In this document: one piece after another, positions 6,701 to 13,866 of the stretch
Layout of the letters: every line of letters starts with the position of its first letter
Position numbering within the stretch: the first letter of the stretch is position 1
Source of the DNA: an uncultured Eubacteriales bacterium
Lineage (GTDB): Bacteria; Bacillota; Clostridia; UMGS1810
Reading direction: 5' to 3'
DNA length: 13,866 nt
Assembly: GCA_900555295.1 (NCBI GenBank)
Contig: USKN01000029.1
Span: 1 to 13,866, forward strand
The notes under the pieces: model-generated
Told to the model about the DNA's origin: nothing
Seen by the model: the letters and a program-made list of their open reading frames with translations, nothing else
Database searches by the model: none
Translations under genes and position numbers: made by a program

Positions 6701-8875
6701 TTTTGTACCCAACACATCTTGTTCGCTTATTACGCGGTTATTTTGGTCATACTCACGTTTTAAGCGGTATTGGTTAATATTTGTATCGTATACACTTATT
6801 ATTCTACCACACTTATCGTAAAATTGCAAGAGTTTTAATCCGTTTAAATTTACGTATGTTATAACGTTATCTTTATCGTTATATATATACTCTCTTGCGG
6901 TGCCGTCTTCGGCAACCTCTTTTGTTTTACGGTTAAGTTTGTCGTACTTATATAACAGTACATTATTATCGCTGTCGGTTTGTTTGGTTATATTTCCAAA
7001 ACCGTCATACTCCATATTATACGAATAGCTTTGGTACTCGCCGTCGGCATTTTTTATACCCGACTGCACAACTTTTGTGGGATACTGCCCGGAGTACTTT
7101 TCATCATAAAAATATTTTGTTGCAAGATACCCGTTTTCGCTCGTTTGTACTTTTGATTTTTCAACATTTGAATATTCGTTATATGTATATGTATCGGTTT
7201 TAATTTTTTTACCGTTTTCAAAAATTGTTTCGCTTTGTATACCGTTTGCACCTTTATTAAGAGTTCTGCGTACCTCAACAAGCGTATTTTCGTCTTTTAC
7301 CGCACTTTGATAAATACAAATATTGTTTAAATCGCTGTACTTGTACTCCGATACGTTTATGCCCGGTTTTTCGGTATCGGAATAGGTATCGGTTTTGGTA
7401 ACGTTGCCCCTTGCGTCAAATTCGTACAGTTGATACAGGGTTTTTGACTTGCCGTCTTTTGAATAGGTGTCACATACCGACATAGACGGCATATTTGTTT
7501 TATCGTCAAACTTTGTTACTTCTTTTTTAAGCATTATACCGTTAATTGATTTATCTTTTTTAACTAAATTATGTTTTTTATTGTAATAATATGTTGTTTT
7601 AACACCCAAAGAATTTTTCTCCGTTGCGGTATATGTATAATCATCGGGGAGTTTATCCGATTTATACATAGGGTATCCGTCGGGTTCAAGATAATATTCG
7701 TAAGTATATATATCCGTATTAACATCGCGGTTTATATCAAAACGTTTTAAAAGTTTTGCATATTGAATATATCCGTTTTCTTTTTCGTACAGCCATTTTT
7801 GCCCTACGGTATATTCATAAAATGTTTTAATACCCGTATAATACGTAACTTCGTTTAACAAATAATAAGTATTTTCACCGTACGGTGAAGTATCGGCAAA
7901 AAATTTAAAGTGCATATTACTTTCGGTATAATTAAAATATGTAACTCTGTCCATTGGGTCGGTTACGGAATTAATTAAATAACCGTCGTCTTTTTTTATT
8001 CTGTTTATTACATATTTGCGGTCTTTTAATTTAATTTCAATTTCATTATCTTTATATTCAAACGATACTTTATCACCCGAATTATCCGACACATTTGCAA
8101 GCAAAGGTATTGTTTGCTCCGTCCAAGTATATGTTGAAACATTATTAAATTTATCGTGTTTGGTGCACAAATATCCGCGACTGTCAAACAAATACACATC
8201 TCCGTTTACATAAGAGAGTCTGTATTTTATATCAACACCGTTTTCGCTTAAATTTACCTTTTCAAACACAACATCGCTTAATTCATATTTATCAAGACCG
8301 CTCTTTTCGTTTTCATTTTCTTTATACACCGCACCGTCTGCTGTATGTACATAGATATTTGATTTATTTTTACCGTCTTGTACTTCAACATACGGCATAT
8401 TAAGAGTCCAGCCGATACCGAACGAATTAAGCGACTTACCAAAATTGGATTTATCGCACGTTTTATTTTCATAATATCTTTTGCTTGAATTATATTCTGC
8501 CGTTTCATCTTTAAGTGCCGCCGATGCGGTATTATACACAAGCGACAGTTCAAAACTTTTTGTATTGCCGTAACCGTTTGCGGAAAACAAATCAATATAT
8601 ACGTTTACCGCGCCGCTTTCGGGATTTACAACCTCTCTTACACCGCTTGTTTCTTTTTTAAACGGCGCGTTTAATTCTATGTTGCATATACTGTTTTTGC
8701 GCATATTTGTTATTTCGTCGGTTATATCTTCATATGTTTGCGCCGGGGCGGCATTGCCGCCCAAGCACAATACAAACACAAACAATACGCATATGGCAAA
8801 AAACATTTGAATATATTTTTTTGACAATATTAAAACATTACAAATTGCATTTTTAAATATTTTTATTATATTCAT
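3782..8875 (-). CDS. Secreted Rhs/YD-repeat polymorphic toxin with M91-like zinc peptidase tip
   Basis: Residues 1-45 are a signal peptide, with a hydrophobic core at 24-38 and likely cleavage after APA (43-45), so the protein is Sec-exported like Gram-positive WapA. An N-terminal shell region with the motif GIGWTLNMPYVE leads into many YD repeats (about 480-1400). The core ends in the canonical Rhs segment at 1419-1478: NPFGYCGEY, DDETGFVYLRNRMYDP, then PINFVDPWGL. In known Rhs proteins the core forms a cocoon around the toxin and PxxxxDPxGL is the self-cleavage site. The tip (1479-1697) carries HELVH (1600-1604), EELETTGI and SENSLRIE, as in M91 effectors. The start is fixed by a doubled Shine-Dalgarno 7 bases before the ATG. 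It sits 29 nt after the LamG gene and overlaps the SLH-like gene by one base. The Rhs assignment is near certain; the tip family is an inference. Confidence 0.95.
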   Translation of the reverse strand: MNIIKIFKNAICNVLILSKKYIQMFFAICVLFVFVLCLGGNAAPAQTYEDITDEITNMRKNSICNIELNAPFKKETSGVREVVNPESGAVNVYIDLFSANGYGNTKSFELSLVYNTASAALKDETAEYNSSKRYYENKTCDKSNFGKSLNSFGIGWTLNMPYVEVQDGKNKSNIYVHTADGAVYKENENEKSGLDKYELSDVVFEKVNLSENGVDIKYRLSYVNGDVYLFDSRGYLCTKHDKFNNVSTYTWTEQTIPLLANVSDNSGDKVSFEYKDNEIEIKLKDRKYVINRIKKDDGYLINSVTDPMDRVTYFNYTESNMHFKFFADTSPYGENTYYLLNEVTYYTGIKTFYEYTVGQKWLYEKENGYIQYAKLLKRFDINRDVNTDIYTYEYYLEPDGYPMYKSDKLPDDYTYTATEKNSLGVKTTYYYNKKHNLVKKDKSINGIMLKKEVTKFDDKTNMPSMSVCDTYSKDGKSKTLYQLYEFDARGNVTKTDTYSDTEKPGINVSEYKYSDLNNICIYQSAVKDENTLVEVRRTLNKGANGIQSETIFENGKKIKTDTYTYNEYSNVEKSKVQTSENGYLATKYFYDEKYSGQYPTKVVQSGIKNADGEYQSYSYNMEYDGFGNITKQTDSDNNVLLYKYDKLNRKTKEVAEDGTAREYIYNDKDNVITYVNLNGLKLLQFYDKCGRIISVYDTNINQYRLKREYDQNNRVISEQDVLGTKVCYTYDVNDRYLSMIVYDVNGNVLTEKYFSYDDAYINADGKFLKMTVTEGEPFNQKTSEYFFDYKNMLVRKNVIPKNTPNNNLDNAAMYFYEYDLAGNNTVSVSPSGAVTKTEYDIFSNPVHVTYADGTEEFFEYDFNGNLLSHTNGAGETEYAVYDSLSRKIQSSVQNGNGYSVCKSYYDYRGNVLKEINANGGKCEYTYNERGFLENVKQYSKAYSGVECEYLYDNEGNVTQMSYGGIGENKRIKTKYTLDIYGNILTEKTGSQKERLYEYDNNGSVLKYTDSNGVVTQYEYDGLARIVKTSNSKNGSINYQYNCFGETVSTKLYDIYNNLCDLKQYLYDGFGNVQSVKGKFTSEDFVYDIDGNVISHTINDKDMGTVNTQKTYDVMGRVISTATDVGTENITYDGAGRIVKKTNSVNGTEKIYSYYPNSLVKKIITKQNGTTVYNENYGYDNVGNKTYADLNGDITEYRYDGMNRLLSVNENKTKYTEYEFDGFNNITAEYEISGSSVKKKTYYYDGNNRLVMLTGGNTATRYEYDNEGNVIKMTDGTGSSQRKSFYGYDGANRLSSFSSPDTNAEYTYNVDGLRESKTVNGEYTRFMYDGSNVAGEIKNDNYYIYYRATELMGYKSYKGDMYYYRSDSHGNVTALMDYSGKEIKNYSYSPYGRKKALRYVPNGDKTIMYMWKAETETVHNPFGYCGEYCDDETGFVYLRNRMYDPYMSRFISQDPAKDGFNWYVYCEGNPINFVDPWGLKIKIPNIQGEDDPRFTVLQKLTDDKLTVNLNSGSVKYKEGDNVQREIATNLVRDIINDRMLCEIIIYDENNGKTSYSFNAVDNKITKATIYYNPEYEDMQWSYVEGEGYSMRCKPSFMVMGHELVHTVRRMKSVERNRTNIAYYLSGPKPGGMLLRNGNPEELETTGIDYVKVIDGDWKNSESIKASQFYYSENSLRIEYDRVHQNDEGYIKMGRRAVY
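3785..4441 (-). other. Toxin tip (C-terminal domain), putative M91 zinc metallopeptidase
   Basis: This covers residues 1479-1697, the 219 residues after the Rhs cleavage motif. HELVHTVRR (1600-1608) is a zincin HExxH: H1600 and H1604 would bind zinc and E1601 would be the catalytic base. The acidic EELETTGI (1639-1646) supplies a likely third ligand, with E1642 the best guess. The C-terminal SENSLRIE plus a following RxxxxxDxGY-like segment matches my recollection of the M91 (NleD-type effector) family. NleD of enteropathogenic E. coli cleaves the host kinases JNK and p38. Whether this tip acts on bacteria or on host cells is not shown by the sequence. The base composition differs sharply from the rest of the gene. 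Confidence 0.65.
4442..4471 (-). other. Rhs self-cleavage motif PxxxxDPxGL
   Basis: Residues 1469-1478 read PINFVDPWGL, an exact match to the motif at which Rhs proteins release their C-terminal toxin by aspartyl autoproteolysis, established mainly in Gram-negative examples. It follows a fully conserved Rhs core end. The intact motif and the open frame through the tip indicate a functional, unbroken toxin gene. Confidence 0.9.
4442..7440 (-). repeat. YD-repeat core of the Rhs protein
   Basis: From about residue 480 the protein consists of degenerate tandem repeats of roughly 20 residues. Examples are YEFDARGNVTKTDTY, YEYDLAGNNTVSV, YDGFGNVQSVKG, YDGMNRLLSVNE and YDGANRLSSFSS. The consensus is YDxxGxV(x)n with aromatic and glycine positions conserved. 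Such repeats form a large hollow beta shell. DNA repeats diverge except at the motif codons, so the array appears old and not recently expanded. Confidence 0.9.
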
Positions 8876-8881
8876 AGCCGT

Positions 8882-8895
8882 GTCCTTTGTCCTTT
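8882..8895 (-). promoter_or_regulatory. Tandem duplicated Shine-Dalgarno before rhs
   Basis: On the minus strand the heptamer AAAGGAC occurs twice in direct tandem (8895-8889 and 8888-8882). The nearer AAAGGA is 7 bases from the rhs ATG. The 29-nt gap to the LamG stop holds no hairpin terminator, so rhs is probably read from the same transcript. Confidence 0.75.
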
Positions 8896-8904
8896 CCGTA
8901 TTTT

Positions 8905-11900
8905 TTATTTTGCTTTACTTTGCTCCGTTAAATCTTTATATTCGTTACCCTGATAAATATTAATATTGCTTATCATATAGTAATTTATAAGATACTGAAT
9001 TTTATCGTTTTTAATACGATAGAAAATATCGCCCTTTCCTGCCTGACGGTCCTCAAGCCAGCTTAAAAGGTTTTCTATATCTTCTTTTGAAAAATCGTCT
9101 GTGGTTACGGTAATATTTTCGTTTCCGTTAAGTGCAATTTGTATTTTTACGTATTCATCATCTATATAGTTTGATTTTGTTCCGAATTTAAATGTTACGG
9201 TATATTTTGACGTATCCTCCGTTTTGGTTTTAACAACGTATATTAATCCAAACTCCGAGTTTGCGTAATTGGGGTTTACAAACAAATCGGTTAACACATT
9301 TTCGGGAATGTTTCTTAATTCTTCGGCGCTCATACCGTATTGTTTAAACAATATCCAATTATCCTCTATACTGCCCAAAAGCTCATCGGCGCTTTCAACT
9401 ATTTTTGAAAGTTTTCCGTTTTTATACGTATAAAGCCATTCGTTGCCTATATAAAGAATATAGTAGCACTGTGCCTCATCGGTAAAGTTTTCAACGGGAA
9501 AAACAGACTCAATTTTTCTGAAATCCGATTTATTAAACTTTTCTATATTAACACCAAAAAGTCCGTTTATATCATTACTGTCGAGAGTATATACATCTAT
9601 ATTCTCAACAACGGGCGATACTGCATTTGAACCGGAACTCATATACACCGCAAAATCAACCGTTAAAATACTGTCGCCGTTACTGTACAATTTGGCAAAT
9701 GCCGCAGGTGATATTTGATTTACTTGTTCCGCCGTCATACCGTATGATTCCATTTCGTTTATTTGCGGAGTTTTGCTTGAAGATACTTTTACCCAGCGTC
9801 CGTTTAAATACGAATACCAATTATTTTTACCGTCAAACGACATTGCGTATTTTGCTTCGGTTTTACTGTCGTTAAACAAATATCTTGCCACGGCATTACT
9901 TAATGTAATAAACGAAATAATATCGTTTTCGGCAGAATAATTAAAATTATTTGCGTACACACTTTCTTTTAATATATCGTATTTATTGCCCGATACGGGG
10001 TTATACAAAAAGTAACGATTACCGTATTCACATATTAAATTGCCGTCTTTTGCCTTATACACCGAATTTGCTTCAAAAATATACGCTCCTTTTTGAGTAT
10101 TAATATCATATGAATATAACTTATTGGTGTTTATGTAATAAACAGTATTTAAATCATCGGATAAAACGGCTTTTTCTATAATAATATTTATTGTTTTGTA
10201 CGTCCAAACATTATTATATCTTTGTAATATTATTGTTTCTTTGTCTTTAAGTATAATATTATCTCCGGAAGAATCAAATTCAAACTTCAAACTGTCGCTG
10301 TATTCATTTTTACCAATGTATATATTATCAAGTGAATAATTACTGTAAATATAAAGGTTTACTTTTTTATTACTGTCTTTTGTGCAAACAAACATTTCGC
10401 CTTTAGAGTTAAATTTAACCATATATATACTGCTTTCCAAAGATATATTGTGTTTTTTGCCCGTTTCAAATTCAATATAATAATATTTGCCGTTACACTC
10501 CGCAAATGCGTTTTTTTCGTCGCTGCTTACAACAAAATTATCAACAGTGCAGTCGGTTATGCGTTTATATTCTTTTGTATTAAAATTATAACTGTAAAGA
10601 TATCCGTTATCATAATAATTTTTAAAATACACTTTATCGTTGTTTTTGCTTAAATCATACTTATCGTATAAGCCATGCACATAGCAATAATTTATGTTAT
10701 TTGCGTTGCAGTCTTCGTAATATTCGGTTTTTGATACATAAAATATTTTTTTATTTTTTGTAATTTCCACCGATTTTAAATCATCAACATATACGTCATA
10801 TTCACCGTATCCGAGCCACTGTATTGTATTGTTAATATACACATACGGCATAACGGTATCCAATACAATAAATTTAAGTACATAATGACCTCCGTTATAG
10901 GTATATTTAACGGATGTATTACTGTCATTATATATTCCTTTTGCATTTTTATTGATTACTGCATAACTGTTTTCATCGGTTAAACTGCTTTTAACATCTT
11001 TTACATACGAATCTGTGTAATTTACTCCGTAATAAACATCTTCTCTTACGATTTTATTAATATACGAACTTCTTAAATCCCAATCATTTTGTGTAATTTC
11101 ATACATTTTAAAATCCGTAATTAATACTTCATCATCTTTTTTATCATCTGTTTCATCAATAAGATTTACTATTTTTACATAACTTCCCGGTTTTATTTTG
11201 GGTACTATTATATTGGCTGTTTGTACATCACGGTTGGGTAAAACAGTTACATCTGTTGTATAATATGTTTCGTTTGAAGCAGTATCACACAACGAAATAC
11301 CCAAATATTGAATTGTGGATTTTTCATTATAATAATACGAATAATTAAATGTAATTTTTGCTCTGTCGTTTGAGTATGCATCACCCAAATTATAATATGC
11401 GCTTTCTGTTGAATTTAAAAGAAATGCTTTTTCACTTTCTTCTTTTTCGTACTCTATTGCAAGCAAATTCCAATATTTATTTAAATTTTTTGATCCGTCC
11501 ATATAAAGAGTTACATCATTGTCATACCAATCAGTTACCACATACTCTGAATTATATGTTGTGGTTTTACCGTTACACTCTGTATTTACACCTAATTGAC
11601 TCGATCTTTTTAAATACAACCGTATTCTTTTTTCACCGTTGAGTTTATTAATTGTTGTTGAATTATTACCCAAATAAGAAGGTATATTTTTTCTCTTATA
11701 TACCTTTAAAACACGCTTGCCTGCTCCGTCCTCACTGACTGCATAATTATTTGAGCCGTTTGTACCGGTATTATATGAAAACTCATCATCATATATAATT
11801 TTGCCTGTTTCTTTATTGGTATTTACTGTTTCGTTTAATCTTTCGGACGTTGATTTTATATTAACAGACGTTAATTTTTCATTTGTATTTATACCGCCCG

Positions 11901-13698
11901 TTGTTACTGTAGGATTATTGTTAAAATATTTTCCGTCTGTTCCCGCTTTTGAAAAATGTAATACCTTATTATCAAAAACAACATTTGAGTTGGCAAGTTT
12001 TGCAAGGTCAACGTTTGATGAATTTATTTTTTTATAACCCGATGTTATATCATCAAAATTCCAGCTTGAGCCGTTGTTTGCCGTCATATAAAGTCCTGCG
12101 GCAATTCCTTCTGTATATTGCCCTTCAACATTTAATAAATTAAGCTCAACATTTTGCCATTTGCCGCGGCTTAAATCTTCGCCCACTTCAAATACACCGT
12201 CACCGTTTAAATCGCTTTTTATTAACACATATTTCTCGCTTTGGTTACCGTTTTGGTCATTTACAAGCATTTTAACATAAAATGATATATTTTCCGATTT
12301 ATACATAGGTTTTACCATAATATTATAGTAGTTACATTTTGTTTCAATTTCTTCGGTATGAGGTGTTATTTCACTCGGTTTAACCGAGCCGCTTTTTGTT
12401 ACCGAAAAAGAACTTTCGTACACACTGTCATAGCAACCGCCAATTTTTAATGTATAATCACCGTATTCTTTTACATTAAATTCAAATTGATATTGCCCGT
12501 TTAAATCGGTTTTTGTTTGTTCCACATATGCAATATCTTCTCCCTTTTTTACCAAAACGGAAGTATTTTTTTCGGCATTGCCTGTTCCCGATATTTTAAC
12601 CGTTTTATCGGTTGACGTAACGCATACTTTGTTATTTGCAACAGTCAAAGGCGCTGATAACATAACGGTATTTGTACTTATATCAGGTTTTATAATTTGC
12701 GATGTTGCGGAGGTTTTAAAAAATTCCGATTCTTTTATGGGTATAATATCCGAATTATTTTTTGTGATTTTAAGTGCAAATTTTCCTAAATTACAATCTT
12801 CGGTTATTTCGAGCTGATTATTTTTATTATCATCTTTTACGGCATTAATTTCGTTTCTGCTTTCAAATCCCGTTTCTATGGGTTTTGATATTTTACTCTC
12901 TTTAAAAAGCTCGGGTCTTACCGCTGAAATACCGTTTGGGTATGACGATACAACAGGATAGCTTGTATAATCCCAATCGGTAATACTTTTGGATACACTG
13001 TTATATATTTCATATACTTCATCTTTATTGAGAGCTTTATTATATACACACAGCTCGTCTGTATTTCCGCAAAAATAATCGGTACCGTCATAGCCCACAA
13101 GTGCAGATTTACAGTTTATACCTTTAAAAGCCGTAAAATTTATTTTTTTATCCGATTTACCGTTTATATACAATTCAATATTTCCGCTGTCGCACGTTAA
13201 AACTATATTATACCATTTATCGTCTTTATCGTTTTTTAGTGAACAATCAGATTTTAAAACCATATTCGAATATGCGTTAAGCTGCAATGTACCGTCACTG
13301 CAATTTATAAACAAATCCATATTATCGGTATGTATTAGGGGCATTATTCCGTTATACTGTGAATTAAATTTTGGTTTAATCCACATTGAACAGCTTAGTC
13401 TGATTTTATTTTTTATAATTCCGTCACCGCTGTATTGCAAATACGAACCGTTACCATCCAAGTAAATACCGTTTTGAATTATTCCCGATGTTAATGATGC
13501 GTCTTTAACCGTTTTAAGAACTGCCGATGTTTTCATATCGTCTTTTATTTGATTATTACTTATGACATTCATTGAAAAGTTTATTATTTTACTTTCATTT
13601 TCATTTTTTTCGGCATATATTTTTATGTTGCCGAATAAAATACAATTAATTAATATTGCCGCACACAAAATACTTATTGTTTTACAAGTTTTTCTCAT
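8905..13698 (-). CDS. Large exported multidomain protein with N-terminal LamG domain
   Basis: A signal peptide (residues 1-29, hydrophobic core ISILCAAILINCILFG, cleavage near YAE) is followed by a LamG/concanavalin-like jelly roll (about 36-236). Typical LamG stretches there are SMWIKPKF, WYNIVLTC, IELYINGK and DELCVYNKALNKDEV. An Ig-like module covers about 344-434, and a beta-rich region contains the calcium-loop-like DLNGDGVFEVGEDL (497-510). More beta-sandwich sequence runs to about 980. A propeller-like section of short strands follows (about 1015-1275), then two copies of an unrecognised repeat (1283-1490) and a beta-rich end. No catalytic motif, sortase signal or SLH repeat is seen. 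It opens the operon and lies 29 nt before rhs, so it may display, bind or guide the Rhs protein or adhere to glycans. A good AAAGGA at 9 bases supports the start. The domain calls are by pattern only. Confidence 0.9.
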   Translation of the reverse strand: MRKTCKTISILCAAILINCILFGNIKIYAEKNENESKIINFSMNVISNNQIKDDMKTSAVLKTVKDASLTSGIIQNGIYLDGNGSYLQYSGDGIIKNKIRLSCSMWIKPKFNSQYNGIMPLIHTDNMDLFINCSDGTLQLNAYSNMVLKSDCSLKNDKDDKWYNIVLTCDSGNIELYINGKSDKKINFTAFKGINCKSALVGYDGTDYFCGNTDELCVYNKALNKDEVYEIYNSVSKSITDWDYTSYPVVSSYPNGISAVRPELFKESKISKPIETGFESRNEINAVKDDNKNNQLEITEDCNLGKFALKITKNNSDIIPIKESEFFKTSATSQIIKPDISTNTVMLSAPLTVANNKVCVTSTDKTVKISGTGNAEKNTSVLVKKGEDIAYVEQTKTDLNGQYQFEFNVKEYGDYTLKIGGCYDSVYESSFSVTKSGSVKPSEITPHTEEIETKCNYYNIMVKPMYKSENISFYVKMLVNDQNGNQSEKYVLIKSDLNGDGVFEVGEDLSRGKWQNVELNLLNVEGQYTEGIAAGLYMTANNGSSWNFDDITSGYKKINSSNVDLAKLANSNVVFDNKVLHFSKAGTDGKYFNNNPTVTTGGINTNEKLTSVNIKSTSERLNETVNTNKETGKIIYDDEFSYNTGTNGSNNYAVSEDGAGKRVLKVYKRKNIPSYLGNNSTTINKLNGEKRIRLYLKRSSQLGVNTECNGKTTTYNSEYVVTDWYDNDVTLYMDGSKNLNKYWNLLAIEYEKEESEKAFLLNSTESAYYNLGDAYSNDRAKITFNYSYYYNEKSTIQYLGISLCDTASNETYYTTDVTVLPNRDVQTANIIVPKIKPGSYVKIVNLIDETDDKKDDEVLITDFKMYEITQNDWDLRSSYINKIVREDVYYGVNYTDSYVKDVKSSLTDENSYAVINKNAKGIYNDSNTSVKYTYNGGHYVLKFIVLDTVMPYVYINNTIQWLGYGEYDVYVDDLKSVEITKNKKIFYVSKTEYYEDCNANNINYCYVHGLYDKYDLSKNNDKVYFKNYYDNGYLYSYNFNTKEYKRITDCTVDNFVVSSDEKNAFAECNGKYYYIEFETGKKHNISLESSIYMVKFNSKGEMFVCTKDSNKKVNLYIYSNYSLDNIYIGKNEYSDSLKFEFDSSGDNIILKDKETIILQRYNNVWTYKTINIIIEKAVLSDDLNTVYYINTNKLYSYDINTQKGAYIFEANSVYKAKDGNLICEYGNRYFLYNPVSGNKYDILKESVYANNFNYSAENDIISFITLSNAVARYLFNDSKTEAKYAMSFDGKNNWYSYLNGRWVKVSSSKTPQINEMESYGMTAEQVNQISPAAFAKLYSNGDSILTVDFAVYMSSGSNAVSPVVENIDVYTLDSNDINGLFGVNIEKFNKSDFRKIESVFPVENFTDEAQCYYILYIGNEWLYTYKNGKLSKIVESADELLGSIEDNWILFKQYGMSAEELRNIPENVLTDLFVNPNYANSEFGLIYVVKTKTEDTSKYTVTFKFGTKSNYIDDEYVKIQIALNGNENITVTTDDFSKEDIENLLSWLEDRQAGKGDIFYRIKNDKIQYLINYYMISNINIYQGNEYKDLTEQSKAK
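9229..9852 (-). repeat. Two-copy C-terminal repeat with YGM[ST]AE motif
   Basis: Residues 1283-1355 and 1411-1490 of the LamG protein share one layout. Each has an aromatic strand pair (NNWYSYLNGRWVKV against NEWLYTYKNGKLSKI), then a spacer. The helix motif follows (YGMTAEQVNQISPAAFAKLY against YGMSAEELRNIPENVLTDLF). Each ends in a strand (LTVDFAVYMSS against FGLIYVVKTKT). Copies are divergent, so the duplication is old. I do not recognise the family. The pattern of a surface-exposed aromatic strand plus a short helix would suit a binding module. Confidence 0.65.
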
Positions 13699-13866
13699 AA
13701 TTATTTATCCTTTCTTTATTATATTTAATACAGGTTTTAATTTTTATACACTCATATTTACCACCCCGTTTATTGTATAATTTTTTATTTTATTCCTTAT
13801 TTTTATTCTATTCATCAAATTTTTATTTATGTTTAATTTTGTATTAATAAATTTAATTTTAGTAAT
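13699..13866 (-). promoter_or_regulatory. Operon leader: ribosome binding site and AT-rich upstream DNA
   Basis: The Shine-Dalgarno AAAGGA (13713-13708) lies 9 bases before the LamG-gene ATG. Upstream DNA is extremely AT-rich, A-rich on the minus strand, as expected for an UP-like promoter region. The best -35/-10 pair (TTGATG at 13818-13813, 18-bp spacer, AATAAA) is weak. A TATAAT at 13723-13718 would place the start of transcription on top of the Shine-Dalgarno. The operon promoter should be here or just beyond the window edge, but it cannot be fixed. Confidence 0.45.

Noticed and set aside
4442..7440. Repetitive-looking DNA in the rhs core as a CRISPR or satellite array.
   Set aside because: The repeats are protein-level YD motifs with divergent DNA and no constant repeat/spacer length.
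12209..12252. Calcium-loop-like DLNGDGVFEVGEDL in the LamG protein as a dockerin.
   Set aside because: Dockerins carry two such loops with paired helices at a terminus. Only one loop is present, in mid-protein within a beta-rich context.
13744..13755. A minus-strand mini-ORF ATG-AGT-GTA-TAA preceded by GGGGTGG, as a possible leader peptide.
   Set aside because: Three codons are too few to call, the sequence shows no attenuator hairpin downstream, and the G-run may be coincidental.
13778..13818. Candidate promoter TTGATG, 18-bp spacer, AATAAA on the minus strand upstream of the operon.
   Set aside because: Both hexamers match only four of six consensus bases, and such matches are expected by chance in DNA this AT-rich.

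Overview
The window looks like chromosomal DNA of a low-GC Gram-positive bacterium of the Firmicutes, most likely an anaerobic Clostridia member. The evidence is strong AT richness, purine-rich Shine-Dalgarno sites (AAAGGA, AGGAGAG), Sec signal peptides, an S-layer-homology (SLH)-like protein, a LamG-type secreted protein and a GH78 rhamnosidase. The genus cannot be fixed from sequence alone. All four complete genes lie on the minus strand. A few codons at the left edge look like the tail of a plus-strand gene.

Right to left, in the direction of transcription, positions 13698-3090 appear to be one three-gene operon. (1) A 1597-residue exported protein has an N-terminal LamG/concanavalin-like domain, Ig-like and beta-rich modules, a propeller-like section and two C-terminal copies of an unrecognised repeat. 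(2) After a 29-nt gap comes a 1697-residue exported Rhs/YD-repeat polymorphic toxin. It has the canonical Rhs core end, the self-cleavage motif PxxxxDPxGL, and a 219-residue tip carrying HELVH and other features of M91 (NleD-like) zinc peptidases. (3) A 230-residue exported SLH-like protein follows, its ATG overlapping the rhs stop by one base (TAATG). A strong hairpin terminator closes the operon at 3041-3079.

Between the operon and the next gene lies a 51-bp fragment nearly identical to the middle of the rhs core, a decayed relic of another rhs copy. Beyond it, a cytoplasmic GH78 alpha-L-rhamnosidase (2779-161) forms its own unit and ends at an intrinsic terminator at 50-94. That terminator also covers the stop codon of the convergent plus-strand tail.

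The most interesting point is the toxin module. By hand count, CpG frequency falls about fourfold exactly at the Rhs cleavage motif and stays low through the toxin tip and the overlapping SLH-like gene. This suggests the two were acquired together as an exchangeable tip-plus-partner cassette. The partner is an exported SLH-like protein, not the usual small cytosolic immunity protein. It could be an envelope-located immunity factor, a surface anchor, or an accessory to a host-directed protease effector.
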